64,000 bases of DNA from Agelas oroides (taxonomy: Eukaryota; Porifera; Demospongiae; Agelasida; Agelasidae), in NCBI GenBank assembly GCA_949130485.1, contig OX422197.1:3540205-3604204 (forward strand), read 5' to 3'. The notes beneath the pieces were generated by a model. The model was not told the origin of the DNA. It searched no databases and was given only the letters and a program-made list of their open reading frames with translations. A program made the position numbers and the translations under genes. Of the stretch, positions 58,601 to 60,720 are shown in pieces; the first letter of the stretch is position 1; every line of letters begins with the position of its first letter.

Positions 58601-60200
58601 AGAAAACCGTGTTTGTCACACCGCAGGGCTTACACGAGTTCCGGGTAATGCCCTTTGGACTTACCAATGCACCAGGAGTATTTCAGCGGCTAATGGAGAG
58701 GGTTCTGGCTGGACTGAACCCAGAGGATGGACCAGATTTTGTTGTCGTCTATATAGTGCTTGTGTGATCTCCGTCTACAACCACCATCTACGACTACCGT
58801 GATTGTAGGTACCCCATGGTGAAAGTCACCTCTCTCCTCTGCAAGCCTCTTCTCTTCCCTTCCAGCCTGAAACATAGACTCCCACAGATTTTCTTTGCCA
58901 CCACTCACCAATATCACACTCTGTTTGGACAAAAGTCTTCTTGGCTAGGAAGGGTACTCCAAGAACACATGGTTTCCTCCAAAGGGCTATGTCCACCCCC
59001 CATTACCATTTGGCCCAATACTGCAGCAAGACTGCACTCCCATTGTTTATAGCCCTTGGTCCTTTCACTTTCTCTGACGTCTCCAAAACAATAGTATGAT
59101 TGCATGCATTACACTTTGTCTTGATGACAGAGGCAAGACCATCCCTTAGTTCTCCACTGAGAATAACAGTTCCAGTGTATTAAGTGCCATGCCTACCGGA
59201 CTAAATGTGTGTGCTTTCGCCCTTGGTGTGTACTTCTGTGGTGGCTTATTTTCTGGACAGATATGAGCCAATGACTGTTCATATGGTTACGTCTATTTTC
59301 TTGTTCCTCATGTCCTGAGTACACTCTTTGCTATGTCTATAATTCTGCTTGTAAAAGTCATTTGATCTATGGTTCTGTTGTGTCTGTAGCTATCAGATCG
59401 ATGTTAGAAACTAATAACGACTTTTGCAGGTTGTAGTTTAGCTGTGCAAAAAACACTTCCCCAGCACAAGGCTCACAAACTTTCTCAAAGTCGTCTCTCT
59501 CTCAGCAGCATGCGTTCAACTTTCCTACCTGCAGCATTTCACATGCGTACACGACAATATTGTAATTTATTAGTCCGCTTGGCTACATATTTCTACGTTA
59601 GTTAGCTTGCACCGCTGCGTTCGGAATGCCTTTTTATCTATTTGTTGGACATTGCCGCAGGGCCACACGAAGAGTTTTAAAAATTCCAGCTCGTCTCAGT
59701 TTGTACATAAAGTTACTGTGTACCTGTTTTGACTGTATCCAGCAGCCTTTCAGCCACTAGTTCTCTGTTCTTGCTCAAGATGCAAGCAAAAACGCTTTGT
59801 GTGGCCCTGCAGTAAGTTGATCTGGCTCTGTTTAAGCCAAAAATAGCACGTAGTTTCTACTACCATCGTGGCAAACCGACAGAAATTTGTAACTCCCCGA
59901 ACATCTCACACGACTGTATACTGTAGCAAAAGTAGAGTTATGCATAACTACAGCCGAATGTTCACTATAGTGACTGGGTTTATAGAAACCCGGTAGCTTA
60001 GTTACACCGACAAGTTTGTACCACACAAATTTCATTCACCCACAACCTTAACACATTACACAAACTGCTGATTACATGATAGTCACAACTCACGCGGATT
60101 TTGTTGGTCTGTCACTGGCAAGAACAGTCATAAGCCTATCATAGTACTTTCCAAGGTAAAAGTGGCCATCCTCAGACTCAGGGTGCACAGATATAACAAA
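4767..60200 (-). CDS. ATR: ATR serine/threonine kinase, C-terminal part (22 exons)
   Basis: ATR is the PI3K-like kinase that signals single-stranded DNA and stalled replication forks, working with ATRIP in the nucleus. Twenty-two exons on the minus strand (60094-60200, 42105-42232, 41563-41618, 41003-41113, 18083-18142, 17450-17502, 17068-17101, 16654-16736, 16420-16549, 16050-16139, 15543-15596, 14668-14721, 14004-14092, 12747-12815, 11557-11595, 11107-11163, 9428-9581, 9069-9134, 7152-7237, 6503-6590, 5497-5601, 4767-4826) join in compatible phases to 1773 bases: 590 codons and a TAA. Order and spacing match vertebrate ATR: FAT end, N-lobe with CKPKDDLRKD, catalytic loop [14 protein letters not shown], and a FATC tail ending in WAAFL. 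All introns are GT-AG. Two introns exceed 17 kb and are packed with transposons. The N-terminal part is outside the window. The reading frame looks functional. Confidence 0.95.
5497..5601 (-). CDS. ATR: ATR exon: linker to FATC
   Basis: Exon of 105 bases in phase 0, encoding [10 protein letters not shown] and [16 protein letters not shown], the stretch just before FATC. Acceptor TTTAG, donor GTAACC. Confidence 0.93.
5809..6403. mobile_element. TTAA-flanked MITE (piggyBac type), copy 1
   Basis: Bounded by TTAA at 5805-5808 and 6404-6407. The ends are CCCTTTACACC and, reversed, CCCGAATGACGAC. The interior is non-coding. The right end carries the 16-base palindrome GACGACTATAGTCGTC twice. Nearly the same sequence occurs inverted at 42657-43858, where it is enlarged by an insertion. 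The TTAA duplication and CCC-beginning ends match piggyBac elements, and a coding piggyBac with similar CCCTTTGCACCC ends lies at 60325-63816. This copy sits in an ATR intron. Confidence 0.85.
6503..6590 (-). CDS. ATR: ATR exon: end of kinase C-lobe
   Basis: Exon of 88 bases encoding [15 protein letters not shown] followed by a variable Ser-rich linker. Donor GTATAA, acceptor TTCCAG. Confidence 0.92.
7152..7237 (-). CDS. ATR: ATR exon: kinase C-lobe
   Basis: Exon of 86 bases encoding [17 protein letters not shown]. Donor GTATGT, acceptor CACAG; ends in phase 2 and matches the next exon. Confidence 0.92.
7640..8800. repeat. Tandem duplication of a repeat family within an ATR intron
   Basis: The block beginning AGCAAAGTAACC at about 7642 and running through GGTGTACC at about 8046 recurs at about 8163-8706 with scattered substitutions. 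The second copy contains five extra units of a 10-base repeat (TTTCACCTGC) at 8468-8518. A related copy lies inverted at 44155-44440. Small open frames such as 7997-8254 change between copies and do not look conserved as protein. This is an interspersed non-coding repeat of unknown class. Confidence 0.7.
9069..9134 (-). CDS. ATR: ATR exon: activation segment
   Basis: Exon of 66 bases encoding [17 protein letters not shown], the activation segment after the metal-binding motif. Donor GTGAGT, acceptor ATTTAG, phase 0. Confidence 0.94.
9428..9581 (-). CDS. ATR: ATR exon: catalytic loop
   Basis: Exon of 154 bases with the PIKK catalytic core: [17 protein letters not shown] (catalytic Asp and Asn) and HVDFNCLFN (the DFG-equivalent). 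All key residues are intact. Donor GTAAAC, acceptor TATAG; a TGG codon is split across the upstream junction. Confidence 0.96.
10238..10566. mobile_element. MITE with about 80-bp terminal inverted repeats
   Basis: The left arm starts GACAGACAATATATATATG and contains TTCAACTCGCTAGTGTG. The right arm is its inverted copy, ending ATATATCTGTC. The centre is non-coding and AT-rich. It lies in an ATR intron (9582-11106). No unambiguous target duplication. The rest of this intron holds no feature I can support. Confidence 0.65.
11107..11163 (-). CDS. ATR: ATR exon: kinase region
   Basis: Exon of 57 bases encoding [19 protein letters not shown]. Donor GTAAGT, acceptor GATAG. Confidence 0.93.
11557..11595 (-). 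CDS. ATR: ATR micro-exon
   Basis: A 39-base exon encoding [13 protein letters not shown], between the TGRELR and HPPVF exons. Small but phase-compatible on both sides, with acceptor TACAG and donor GTGAGT. Confidence 0.85.
11932..12000. mobile_element. Degenerate copy of the GCCTCGTTCCCA hairpin family
   Basis: The sequence reads GCCTCATTCCCAAGCCC, a middle TGCTTGCAATACGG, and GGGAAGAGCCTGG. This is a decayed relative of the elements at 27799-27908 and 38632-38999. The remaining ATR intron sequence 11596-12746 shows nothing else. Confidence 0.45.
12747..12815 (-). CDS. ATR: ATR exon: N-lobe to C-lobe region
   Basis: Exon of 69 bases encoding [17 protein letters not shown]. Acceptor CTGCAG, donor GTGAGT. 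Confidence 0.92.
12816..14003 (-). other. ATR intron, nothing recognised
   Basis: No coding signal or structured repeat that I can support. Confidence 0.4.
14004..14092 (-). CDS. ATR: ATR exon: kinase hinge
   Basis: Exon of 89 bases encoding [15 protein letters not shown] and [13 protein letters not shown], the region around the hinge. Acceptor TTTAG, donor GTGAGT. Confidence 0.94.
14668..14721 (-). CDS. ATR: ATR exon: N-lobe
   Basis: Exon of 54 bases encoding [18 protein letters not shown]. Phase 0 at both ends; acceptor TTCCAG, donor GTGAGT. Confidence 0.93.
15543..15596 (-). CDS. ATR: ATR exon: N-lobe
   Basis: Exon of 54 bases encoding [18 protein letters not shown]. With the end of the preceding exon it gives CKPKDDLRKD, which contains the ATP-binding lysine of the PIKK N-lobe. 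Confidence 0.95.
16050..16139 (-). CDS. ATR: ATR exon: start of kinase N-lobe
   Basis: Exon of 90 bases encoding [15 protein letters not shown] and ending SYIFLCKPK. Acceptor TGCAG, donor GTAGTG. Confidence 0.95.
16420..16549 (-). CDS. ATR: ATR exon: FAT-kinase linker
   Basis: Exon of 130 bases encoding [17 protein letters not shown] and [16 protein letters not shown], the segment just before the kinase N-lobe. Acceptor TTCCAG, donor GTAAAT. Confidence 0.9.
16654..16736 (-). CDS. ATR: ATR exon: end of FAT region
   Basis: Exon of 83 bases encoding [19 protein letters not shown]. The donor that keeps the frame is GTGTAG, which is weak, so the 3' boundary is the least certain in the gene. Confidence 0.8.
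17068..17101 (-). CDS. ATR: ATR micro-exon
   Basis: A 34-base exon encoding [11 protein letters not shown]. Both junctions are phase-compatible; donor GTAAGA, acceptor TTGTAG. Confidence 0.82.
17450..17502 (-). CDS. ATR: ATR exon: FAT region
   Basis: Exon of 53 bases encoding [17 protein letters not shown]. Acceptor TTTCAG, donor GTAAGC. Confidence 0.87.
18083..18142 (-). CDS. ATR: ATR exon: FAT region, 3' of the largest intron
   Basis: Exon of 60 bases encoding [17 protein letters not shown]. It must splice to the exon ending at 41003, almost 23 kb away; the phases agree and the joined protein matches ATR without a gap. Confidence 0.92.
18216..20610. mobile_element. Candidate decayed TTAA element
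   Basis: TTAA at 18212-18215 and 20611-20614 flank ends CCTTCTAAACACGG and, reversed, CCCTTTGAACACAG. The 14-base ends differ at four positions, all transitions, as expected for an old copy. The left end is followed by a palindrome around GACCAGATATATATGGTC. A Tc1/mariner-like fragment inside (19880-20326) may be a nested insertion. Confidence 0.5.
19880..20326 (-). pseudogene. Tc1/mariner-like transposase, N-terminal fragment
   Basis: From about 20230 down, the frame encodes a helix-turn-helix region: [36 protein letters not shown], then [12 protein letters not shown], with further homology in other frames ([17 protein letters not shown]). I recall this pattern from IS630/Tc1/mariner-type transposases of sponges. 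Catalytic residues are not identifiable; the rest is decayed by frameshifts. Confidence 0.65.
21370..22556 (+). pseudogene. DUF7869-like transposon protein, internally deleted
   Basis: Three frames together carry blocks I recall from a large sponge/cnidarian transposon family: [17 protein letters not shown], a coiled, charged stretch, [50 protein letters not shown] and a C-terminal zinc-knuckle-like [13 protein letters not shown]. The family normally has a conserved catalytic-looking block between the LYFLTPRK and SFMVAGHTK segments; here the two lie only some 20 codons apart, so an internal deletion removed it. Several frameshifts and a stop near 22132 follow. Not functional. Confidence 0.65.
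22716..23058 (+). pseudogene. Unrecognised coding-like fragment
   Basis: Two overlapping frames (22716-23003 and 22867-23058) together give a plausible protein, with [17 protein letters not shown] then [18 protein letters not shown] do not recognise it. It lies between two transposon pseudogenes on the same strand and may be an exon of the DUF6589-like gene. Confidence 0.35.
23390..23894 (+). repeat. Direct duplication, copy A
   Basis: About 500 bases starting GTACATTTCATGGAGAGAGC and ending near CTAGATGTG. Copy B at 24863-25360 matches closely, with a few substitutions and small deletions. It includes part of the DUF6589-like gene. The hAT element 24054-24599 lies between the copies. Confidence 0.9.
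24054..24599. mobile_element. Non-autonomous hAT element with 8-bp TSD
   Basis: The 14-base ends CAGTGGCGTAGCCA and TGGCTACGCCACTG are exact inverted repeats. The flanks CTAGCCTC (24046-24053 and 24600-24607) are an exact 8-base target duplication, the hAT hallmark. The 546-base body has no transposase and contains a 92-base palindrome at 24241-24332. Confidence 0.93.
24241..24332. repeat. Palindrome nested in the hAT element
   Basis: Arms of 36 bases (TCGCGTGCAGTGAGATCAGG... and its exact inverse) around a 20-base AT-rich spacer. It may be a separate hairpin MITE inserted into the hAT copy. Confidence 0.85.
24863..25360 (+). repeat. Direct duplication, copy B
   Basis: Second copy of 23390-23894, displaced by about 1473 bases. 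It lacks about nine bases present in copy A near 23752 and has other single differences. Confidence 0.9.
26985..27243. repeat. 45-bp minisatellite in coding-like sequence
   Basis: Almost six copies of a 45-base unit containing CAAGTGCCAAAAATCCACAC. In one frame the unit reads as a 15-residue repeat ([15 protein letters not shown]). One unit lacks two bases and shifts the frame, so translation along the whole array is not preserved. No CRISPR character: the unit is contiguous with no spacers. Confidence 0.85.
27799..27908. mobile_element. Perfect hairpin MITE with 8-bp TSD
   Basis: Two exact 52-base arms starting TAGCCTCGTTCCCAGGCC surround a six-base loop (TTTTGC). Flanking GCAGTTGG at 27791-27798 and 27909-27916 is an exact 8-base target duplication, suggesting an hAT-type mobiliser. 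The perfect arms imply a very recent insertion or arm correction. Related, more diverged copies are at 11932, 38632-38999 and 63866. Confidence 0.92.
28960..31488 (-). pseudogene. RecQ-like DNA helicase pseudogene
   Basis: Exon 1 (31488 to about 30989) has SF2 motifs: a Q-like [10 protein letters not shown], Walker [26 protein letters not shown], and motif II as DEAN instead of the expected DEAH. A GTATGT donor leads, in phase, to an exon from 30152 with [18 protein letters not shown] and MALT, then a two-base insertion shifts the frame. RecQ motifs V-VI follow around 29690-29560 ([23 protein letters not shown]). The C-terminal part has the Cys cluster [14 protein letters not shown] (29400-29350) and ends near 28985. 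At least one stop and one frameshift disable it. The 30160-30985 gap is an intron. Such RecQ-like genes are repeated in sponge genomes and are probably element-borne. Confidence 0.8.
30362..30598 (-). other. Unrecognised open frame in the RecQ-like intron
   Basis: A 79-codon open frame, basic and Arg-rich, without family resemblance. It sits in the putative intron of the RecQ-like pseudogene. Probably chance or an inserted repeat; the sequence GCCTCGCGCTAATGCACTCGGCAA at 30832 on is shared with 43736 on. Confidence 0.25.
31678..31790 (+). pseudogene. Short acidic open frame upstream of the unknown family
   Basis: Encodes a 37-residue acidic peptide from [12 protein letters not shown], ending FLDSM. 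It starts about 190 bases from the RecQ-like start, in divergent orientation. Possibly the first exon of the following gene; not recognised. Confidence 0.35.
32290..32950 (+). pseudogene. Repeated sponge protein family of unknown function, decayed
   Basis: Blocks in shifting frames: [20 protein letters not shown], then [40 protein letters not shown], and C-terminal [19 protein letters not shown] ending [10 protein letters not shown] with a stop at 32948-32950. I recall similar proteins as abundant, uncharacterised sponge genes; the C-terminal half looks like an alpha-helical linker. It is divergent from the RecQ-like gene. Frameshifts near 32460 and 32755 make it a pseudogene. Confidence 0.5.
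33348..33536 (-). pseudogene. Helix-turn-helix N-terminus of a Tc1-like transposase
   Basis: Encodes [20 protein letters not shown] then a stop. The [14 protein letters not shown] pattern is the start of the DNA-binding domain in many IS630/Tc1-like proteins of sponges and resembles the fragment at 19880-20326. Only this first helix block remains. Confidence 0.5.
34217..36130 (+). pseudogene. Gag-like region of the Ngaro-type element
   Basis: Starts [15 protein letters not shown] and runs to GTAAGC at 34361, a plausible donor; coding resumes after TTCTGCAG at about 35294. The main block (35294-35869) has [36 protein letters not shown] and [20 protein letters not shown]. It then shifts frame and ends in [20 protein letters not shown], a CCCH-type finger acting as nucleocapsid. 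At least two frameshifts. Residues were compared with DIRS-like Gag proteins from memory. Confidence 0.7.
34372..35079. mobile_element. TTAA-flanked DNA element inside the gag intron
   Basis: TTAA at 34368-34371 and 35080-35083 enclose 708 bases with roughly 42-base inverted ends, GATTACGGGATACA on the left and its near-inverse GTATCCCGTAACC on the right. The ends lack the CCC of piggyBac, so a Kolobok-like or other TTAA superfamily is possible. Inside, the minus strand has an exon-like frame (34922 down to about 34699) beginning [16 protein letters not shown] and reaching a consensus donor ACG/GTAAGT. Confidence 0.85.
36131..36560 (+). other. Non-coding segment between gag and RT of the Ngaro-type element
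   Basis: No homology to the element's proteins is seen until about 36570. AT-rich; could be an intron (acceptor-like TTATAG at 36502-36507) or an insertion. Confidence 0.35.
36570..37418 (+). pseudogene. Reverse transcriptase of the Ngaro-type element
   Basis: Contains [13 protein letters not shown], motif A in [29 protein letters not shown] and the active-site YLDDYIII at 37243-37266. The block after GKW is shortened compared with what I expect for the family, removing the usual Asp-containing strand before the NDG motif. The frame is otherwise open and ends at KIDTVPG, where the next segment is inverted. Confidence 0.85.
37419..37856 (-). pseudogene. RNase H segment of the Ngaro-type element, inverted in place
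   Basis: Read on the minus strand this segment encodes [62 protein letters not shown] and SIAEKELIP, exactly the connection and RNase H part expected between the flanking plus-strand blocks KIDTVPG and IILACTAWG. The breakpoints carry TGGG (37415-37418) and CCCA (37857-37860), a four-base inverted microhomology. Confidence 0.9.
37857..38330 (+). pseudogene. End of RNase H and start of tyrosine recombinase
   Basis: Plus strand resumes with [60 protein letters not shown] and [11 protein letters not shown], then overlaps a frame with [20 protein letters not shown], the N-terminal SAM-like part of a tyrosine recombinase. Homology stops near 38330; the catalytic domain is missing. Confidence 0.85.
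38331..38631. other. Junction sequence after the truncated Ngaro-type element
   Basis: No protein similarity. Bases 38387-38456 contain CCAGGCTC and an inverted partner GAGCCTGG, probably another decayed hairpin-type repeat. Confidence 0.35.
38632..38999. mobile_element. Longer relative of the GCCTCGTTCCCA hairpin family
   Basis: Begins TAGCCTCGTTCCCAGGCC and ends with the inverted form GGCCTTGGAATGAACGAGGCTA. The 368-base interior has an open frame at 38712-38900 of unknown meaning. An exact target duplication is not visible. It may be a fuller, non-autonomous parent of the 110-base hairpin at 27799. Confidence 0.6.
39121..39151 (+). other. Possible small first exon
   Basis: ATGGTGCTTGCAAAAG runs into ACACTACAG followed by GTAAGT, a strong donor. 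It could be the first exon of the gene at 39629, but this is only suggestive. Confidence 0.25.
39629..40282 (+). pseudogene. QRICH1/ZMYM-type (Crypton-derived) N-terminal fragment
   Basis: The frame begins [18 protein letters not shown] and contains [38 protein letters not shown], then shifts near 40155 to [16 protein letters not shown] and FRSTLDGEM. This is the N-terminal half of the DUF3504-linked family (QRICH1, ZMYM2-4, KIAA1958), thought to derive from Crypton tyrosine recombinases. The recombinase half is absent here; it would be expected to follow directly. Confidence 0.7.
40283..41002. other. ATR intron A end, nothing recognised
   Basis: Contains an inverted repeat near 40471-40518 (AGAGACCTCTGGGGAGGTCAC and its inverse) and AT-rich sequence; no coding signal. 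Confidence 0.4.
41003..41113 (-). CDS. ATR: ATR exon: FAT region, 5' of the largest intron
   Basis: Exon of 111 bases encoding [19 protein letters not shown] and [17 protein letters not shown]. Phase 0 at both ends; acceptor CTGCAG, donor GTTTGT. Confidence 0.95.
41563..41618 (-). CDS. ATR: ATR exon: FAT region
   Basis: Exon of 56 bases encoding [18 protein letters not shown]. Acceptor TTACAG, donor GTAAGT. Confidence 0.88.
42105..42232 (-). CDS. ATR: ATR exon: FAT region, 3' of the second giant intron
   Basis: Exon of 128 bases encoding [19 protein letters not shown] and [15 protein letters not shown]. Acceptor CTACAG, donor GTAAGA. It must splice to 60094 across about 17.9 kb. Confidence 0.95.
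43173..43766. mobile_element. Insert within the TTAA MITE
   Basis: Compared with copy 1, the sequence opens after ACAAGATA and closes before TAACCCAATG. The insert begins CTAGGAATACGC and ends GCCTCACGCTAAGGCGCTCG GCAA. Its right end recurs at about 30832, so it belongs to a dispersed family. It contains a possible short first exon from ATGAAGATGGCAAAGCGG to a GTGAGT donor at about 43349, a duplicated motif (GATCGCCTCCTG) and a TA microsatellite. On the reverse strand the end reads CTAG, as in some Helitrons, but the other end does not start TC. Confidence 0.6.
43657..43695. repeat. TA microsatellite
   Basis: An uninterrupted TA run of about 38 bases inside the nested insert. Confidence 0.95.
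43975..44130. repeat. Cluster of short inverted TGGATGATT / AATCATCCA motifs
   Basis: About eight copies of the 8- to 9-base motif alternate in both orientations over 155 bases, for example CCAAAACTGGATGAT and AATCATCCAAATATGGATGATT. Meaning unknown; may be the worn centre of a palindromic element. Confidence 0.55.
44155..44440. repeat. Inverted third copy of the 7640-8800 repeat family
   Basis: Reads, in reverse, the sequence around AACAAAGTTCACTGCTACTTAG and the GTGCTGCAGGTTTACCTTGG block found twice at 7640-8800. More diverged, lacking the 10-base expansion. Confidence 0.6.
44441..45359. other. Unassigned intron B sequence
   Basis: Two related 25-base strings (CTTTTTTGGAATCAGAAAGCTG at 44892 and a close copy at 45084) suggest an internal duplication. 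Open frames at 44438-44731 and 45071-45268 are not recognised. Confidence 0.35.
45567..46331 (+). pseudogene. Ty3/gypsy reverse transcriptase, active site deleted
   Basis: Contains [20 protein letters not shown], the motif-A block [19 protein letters not shown] and [18 protein letters not shown]. After LQGLPWC the frame meets a stop and jumps to a block ([15 protein letters not shown], other frame) that normally follows the Y-x-D-D strand by about 20 residues, so the catalytic aspartate pair has been deleted. The thumb and connection regions follow ([30 protein letters not shown]). Upstream stops at about 45438 and 45533 also disable it. Confidence 0.85.
46333..47172 (+). pseudogene. Crypton-like tyrosine recombinase (DUF3504 type), 5'-truncated
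   Basis: Starts abruptly in [20 protein letters not shown] and continues [52 protein letters not shown] and [17 protein letters not shown], then a Pro/Gln-rich tail with a stop at 47042 and further homology to a [13 protein letters not shown] end at 47172. This is the recombinase half of the KIAA1958/ZMYM/QRICH1 family. The expected second catalytic Arg (HSVR) is Gln, and the His/Lys box reads GRKS, so catalysis is doubtful. It directly abuts gypsy RT sequence. Confidence 0.75.
47323..47382. repeat. Perfect 60-bp palindrome
   Basis: Thirty bases starting ATAGCACAGTTTACTGTGG are followed at once by their exact inverse, without a loop. It lies between the Crypton-like frame and the integrase remnant. 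Possibly a tiny MITE; no flanking duplication is clear. Confidence 0.95.
47395..47651 (+). pseudogene. Ty3/gypsy integrase core, first part
   Basis: Frames with FMVTVDAHS, then [19 protein letters not shown] and [20 protein letters not shown]: the DDE core with the first two acidic positions (VDAH and SNNG, where Asp is usual and Asn is seen). The MITE at 47652 cuts it. Confidence 0.85.
47652..48440. mobile_element. hAT-type MITE in the gypsy integrase
   Basis: Exact 8-base duplication TAGAACCT at 47644-47651 and 48441-48448. The inverted ends begin CGGCCTTCTTTAAAACCC and extend about 75 bases with several mismatches. The 789-base body has no transposase. Confidence 0.92.
48449..48572 (+). 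pseudogene. Ty3/gypsy integrase core, second part
   Basis: [18 protein letters not shown], carrying the catalytic Glu region, resumes right after the MITE; homology fades after STKLST. Continuity across the target duplication confirms that one integrase gene was split. Confidence 0.88.
48715..48879 (+). repeat. Ty3/gypsy 3' LTR (165 bp)
   Basis: Starts TGTGGTGTATTTGCC directly after the polypurine AGGGGAA and ends CTTTGGAAACA. It contains a TATAAA-like box (TGTATAAATACCC). No second LTR copy was seen in the window. Confidence 0.7.
49855..50592. mobile_element. TA-flanked (mariner-type) MITE
   Basis: TA at 49853-49854 and 50593-50594; ends CCGTATTCTACGTATTATCC and its inverse ending GGATAATACGTAGAATACAG. 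Subterminal inverted copies of GGGTGGGCGGATAATAC lie at about 49913 and 50547. It has no transposase and interrupts the exon that encodes the start of the C48-like domain. Confidence 0.9.
51838..52017 (+). CDS. SET-domain N-terminal exon (KMT5A-like)
   Basis: A 60-codon open exon between CTACAG and GTGAGT. It encodes the G-x-G strand (GKGAF), [12 protein letters not shown] and YMYYFEKDG, matching the first half of SETD8/KMT5A SET domains. The preceding exon (about 51716-51773, [18 protein letters not shown]) joins in frame. It looks intact by itself although the surrounding gene is decayed. Confidence 0.75.
52735..52967 (+). other. Unrecognised open frame
   Basis: Encodes [20 protein letters not shown] and further residues without stops for about 73 codons, with more sense sequence ([13 protein letters not shown]) beyond its stop. 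I do not recognise it; possibly a transposon fragment. Confidence 0.3.
53050..53305. repeat. Minisatellite, left part
   Basis: Three to four units of about 55-65 bases around TTAGTGGGTATGTCCCTCAA and TACCTTGAAAGTGGGAGTGG. It continues at 54024-54187 after an hAT insertion. Confidence 0.88.
53306..54023 (+). mobile_element. Deleted hAT element splitting the minisatellite
   Basis: Ends CAGTGCTCGCGATAACG and its near-inverse GTTATCGGGAGCACTG. Flanks GCCATTA and GCCTTTA are an imperfect target duplication derived from the minisatellite unit. It carries the first part of an hAT transposase (53392-53905) and lacks the DDE domain. Confidence 0.8.
53392..53905 (+). pseudogene. hAT transposase N-terminal part with BED-like finger
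   Basis: Starts [18 protein letters not shown] and contains [19 protein letters not shown] and [20 protein letters not shown] (finger Cys pair) with [10 protein letters not shown]. After a stop at 53649 the next frame continues with [18 protein letters not shown] and [21 protein letters not shown] recall this order from ZNF862/C17orf113-like hAT proteins. Truncated before the catalytic domain. Confidence 0.75.
54024..54187. repeat. Minisatellite, right part
   Basis: About three units of the same repeat as 53050-53305, with TATGTCCCTCAACCCATACT. Confidence 0.88.
54577..54890 (+). pseudogene. Unrecognised zinc-ribbon-like transposon fragment
   Basis: Encodes [20 protein letters not shown], then [13 protein letters not shown] followed in another frame by [15 protein letters not shown] recall a similar C-x2-C-G plus WC-x-C arrangement in sponge transposon proteins but cannot name the family. 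Confidence 0.4.
54891..55325 (+). pseudogene. hAT transposase, middle region
   Basis: Contains [18 protein letters not shown], then from 55066 [37 protein letters not shown] and [19 protein letters not shown]. The TRWNST-like block is diagnostic of hAT transposases. It stops where the LTR of gypsy element 2 begins at 55326. Confidence 0.85.
55326..55468 (+). repeat. 5' LTR of Ty3/gypsy element 2 (143 bp)
   Basis: Begins TGTTACGGACTG and ends AACCGTTACA, so the termini are TGTTACGG and its inverse CCGTTACA. Two bases later lies TGGAGGTCCTGCCG, a plausible tRNA primer-binding site. The LTR starts inside the hAT coding sequence. Confidence 0.75.
55856..57136 (+). pseudogene. Gag of gypsy element 2
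   Basis: Starts [20 protein letters not shown], a coiled-coil-rich N-terminus with a stop at 56189. From 56228 it is open for 302 codons: capsid-like [32 protein letters not shown], and a CCHC zinc knuckle [14 protein letters not shown]. One stop separates the two parts. Confidence 0.85.
57078..58766 (+). pseudogene. Pol (protease and RT) of gypsy element 2
   Basis: Overlaps gag by about 60 bases in another frame. The aspartic protease site is [15 protein letters not shown] (about 57327-57371). The RT starts around 58300 with [19 protein letters not shown] and [18 protein letters not shown], loses frame near 58509, and resumes [16 protein letters not shown] and [16 protein letters not shown]. 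At 58741-58766 the expected Y-x-D-D strand reads VVVYIVLV: the two catalytic Asp codons are absent without frame change. Confidence 0.88.
58767..59290 (-). pseudogene. Mutator-like transposase fragment
   Basis: Minus-strand frames give [66 protein letters not shown] and [19 protein letters not shown]. The Cys pair, then a GGGHS block and VVDGGW-RRSHKH block, match a Mutator-like transposase family I recall from cnidarians and arthropods; the Trp after GG is Cys here. Frameshifts near 58915 and 59050 disable it. Confidence 0.65.
59291..60093 (-). other. ATR intron B, 5' end, nothing recognised
   Basis: No transposon or coding signal identified. Base 60093 abuts the exon donor GTGAGT. Confidence 0.4.
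60094..60200 (-). CDS. ATR: ATR exon: FAT region, most 5' exon in the window
   Basis: Exon of 107 bases encoding [19 protein letters not shown], a highly recognisable ATR FAT-domain block. Acceptor TTTCCACAG, donor GTGAGT, ends in phase 2. No further ATR exon is visible from 60201 to 64000. Confidence 0.94.
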
Positions 60201-60692
60201 CTGTGGAAACAGTTAAAATTGTATCAATAACAAGTGTATCTTGTAAATAGTGTCCTCTGGTGACAATGTTCTCCCCCTGCCTTCCTTTCAAAACTTCATT
60301 CAAATGGGTCCCCAGGTTTGTTAACCCTTTGCACCCGGCCATGCATGCGCACTCCGCGTCCTCGTGATACGAGAGATTTTGTGAAAAAATGGCAACTTTG
60401 TACCTTGGTGAGGAATGGTTTTGTATCTTCGGAGCGAACGAAATTCCAGTATTACAAGTATGTCTTATTTTCATGAAAAGTGTGTGAGTTCGCTTGTAAC
60501 TGTCTTATTGGGAGCCAATTGACGTTTGGTAATTGGAAATCTTTCTCGATAGGCTCATATTGTTCGAATGATAAAGACAGAGGTGAAATTACCAGAAAGA
60601 TCGACACAAAAAGGTGAGTTAATAGCGTATTTAAGTTTACTAAGGGGTGTAGGGTATGGTTAAGAGTTTAATTTTCAGGTGTAGCATCCATA

Positions 60693-60720
60693 TGGGGGGG
60701 GGGGGGGGGGGGTGGGGGGG
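60693..60720. repeat. Long G run
   Basis: Twenty-eight positions that are all G except for one T, inside the piggyBac non-coding end. It could form G-quadruplex structures and is prone to length error in sequencing. Confidence 0.95.

Larger units (their letters stand above)
55469..58766 (+). mobile_element. Ty3/gypsy retrotransposon 2, 3'-truncated
   Basis: After the LTR come gag (55856-57136) and pol (57078-58766) with protease and reverse transcriptase. RNase H, integrase and the 3' LTR are missing; homology ends just after the mutated RT active site and Mutator-like sequence follows. The element inserted into the hAT transposase at 55325/55326. Confidence 0.88.
42233..60093 (-). other. 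ATR giant intron B (about 17.9 kb)
   Basis: Lies between the exons at 60094-60200 and 42105-42232 and is filled with mobile-element sequence described separately. Stretches 42233-42656 and 52350-53049 show no feature I can name. Confidence 0.85.
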
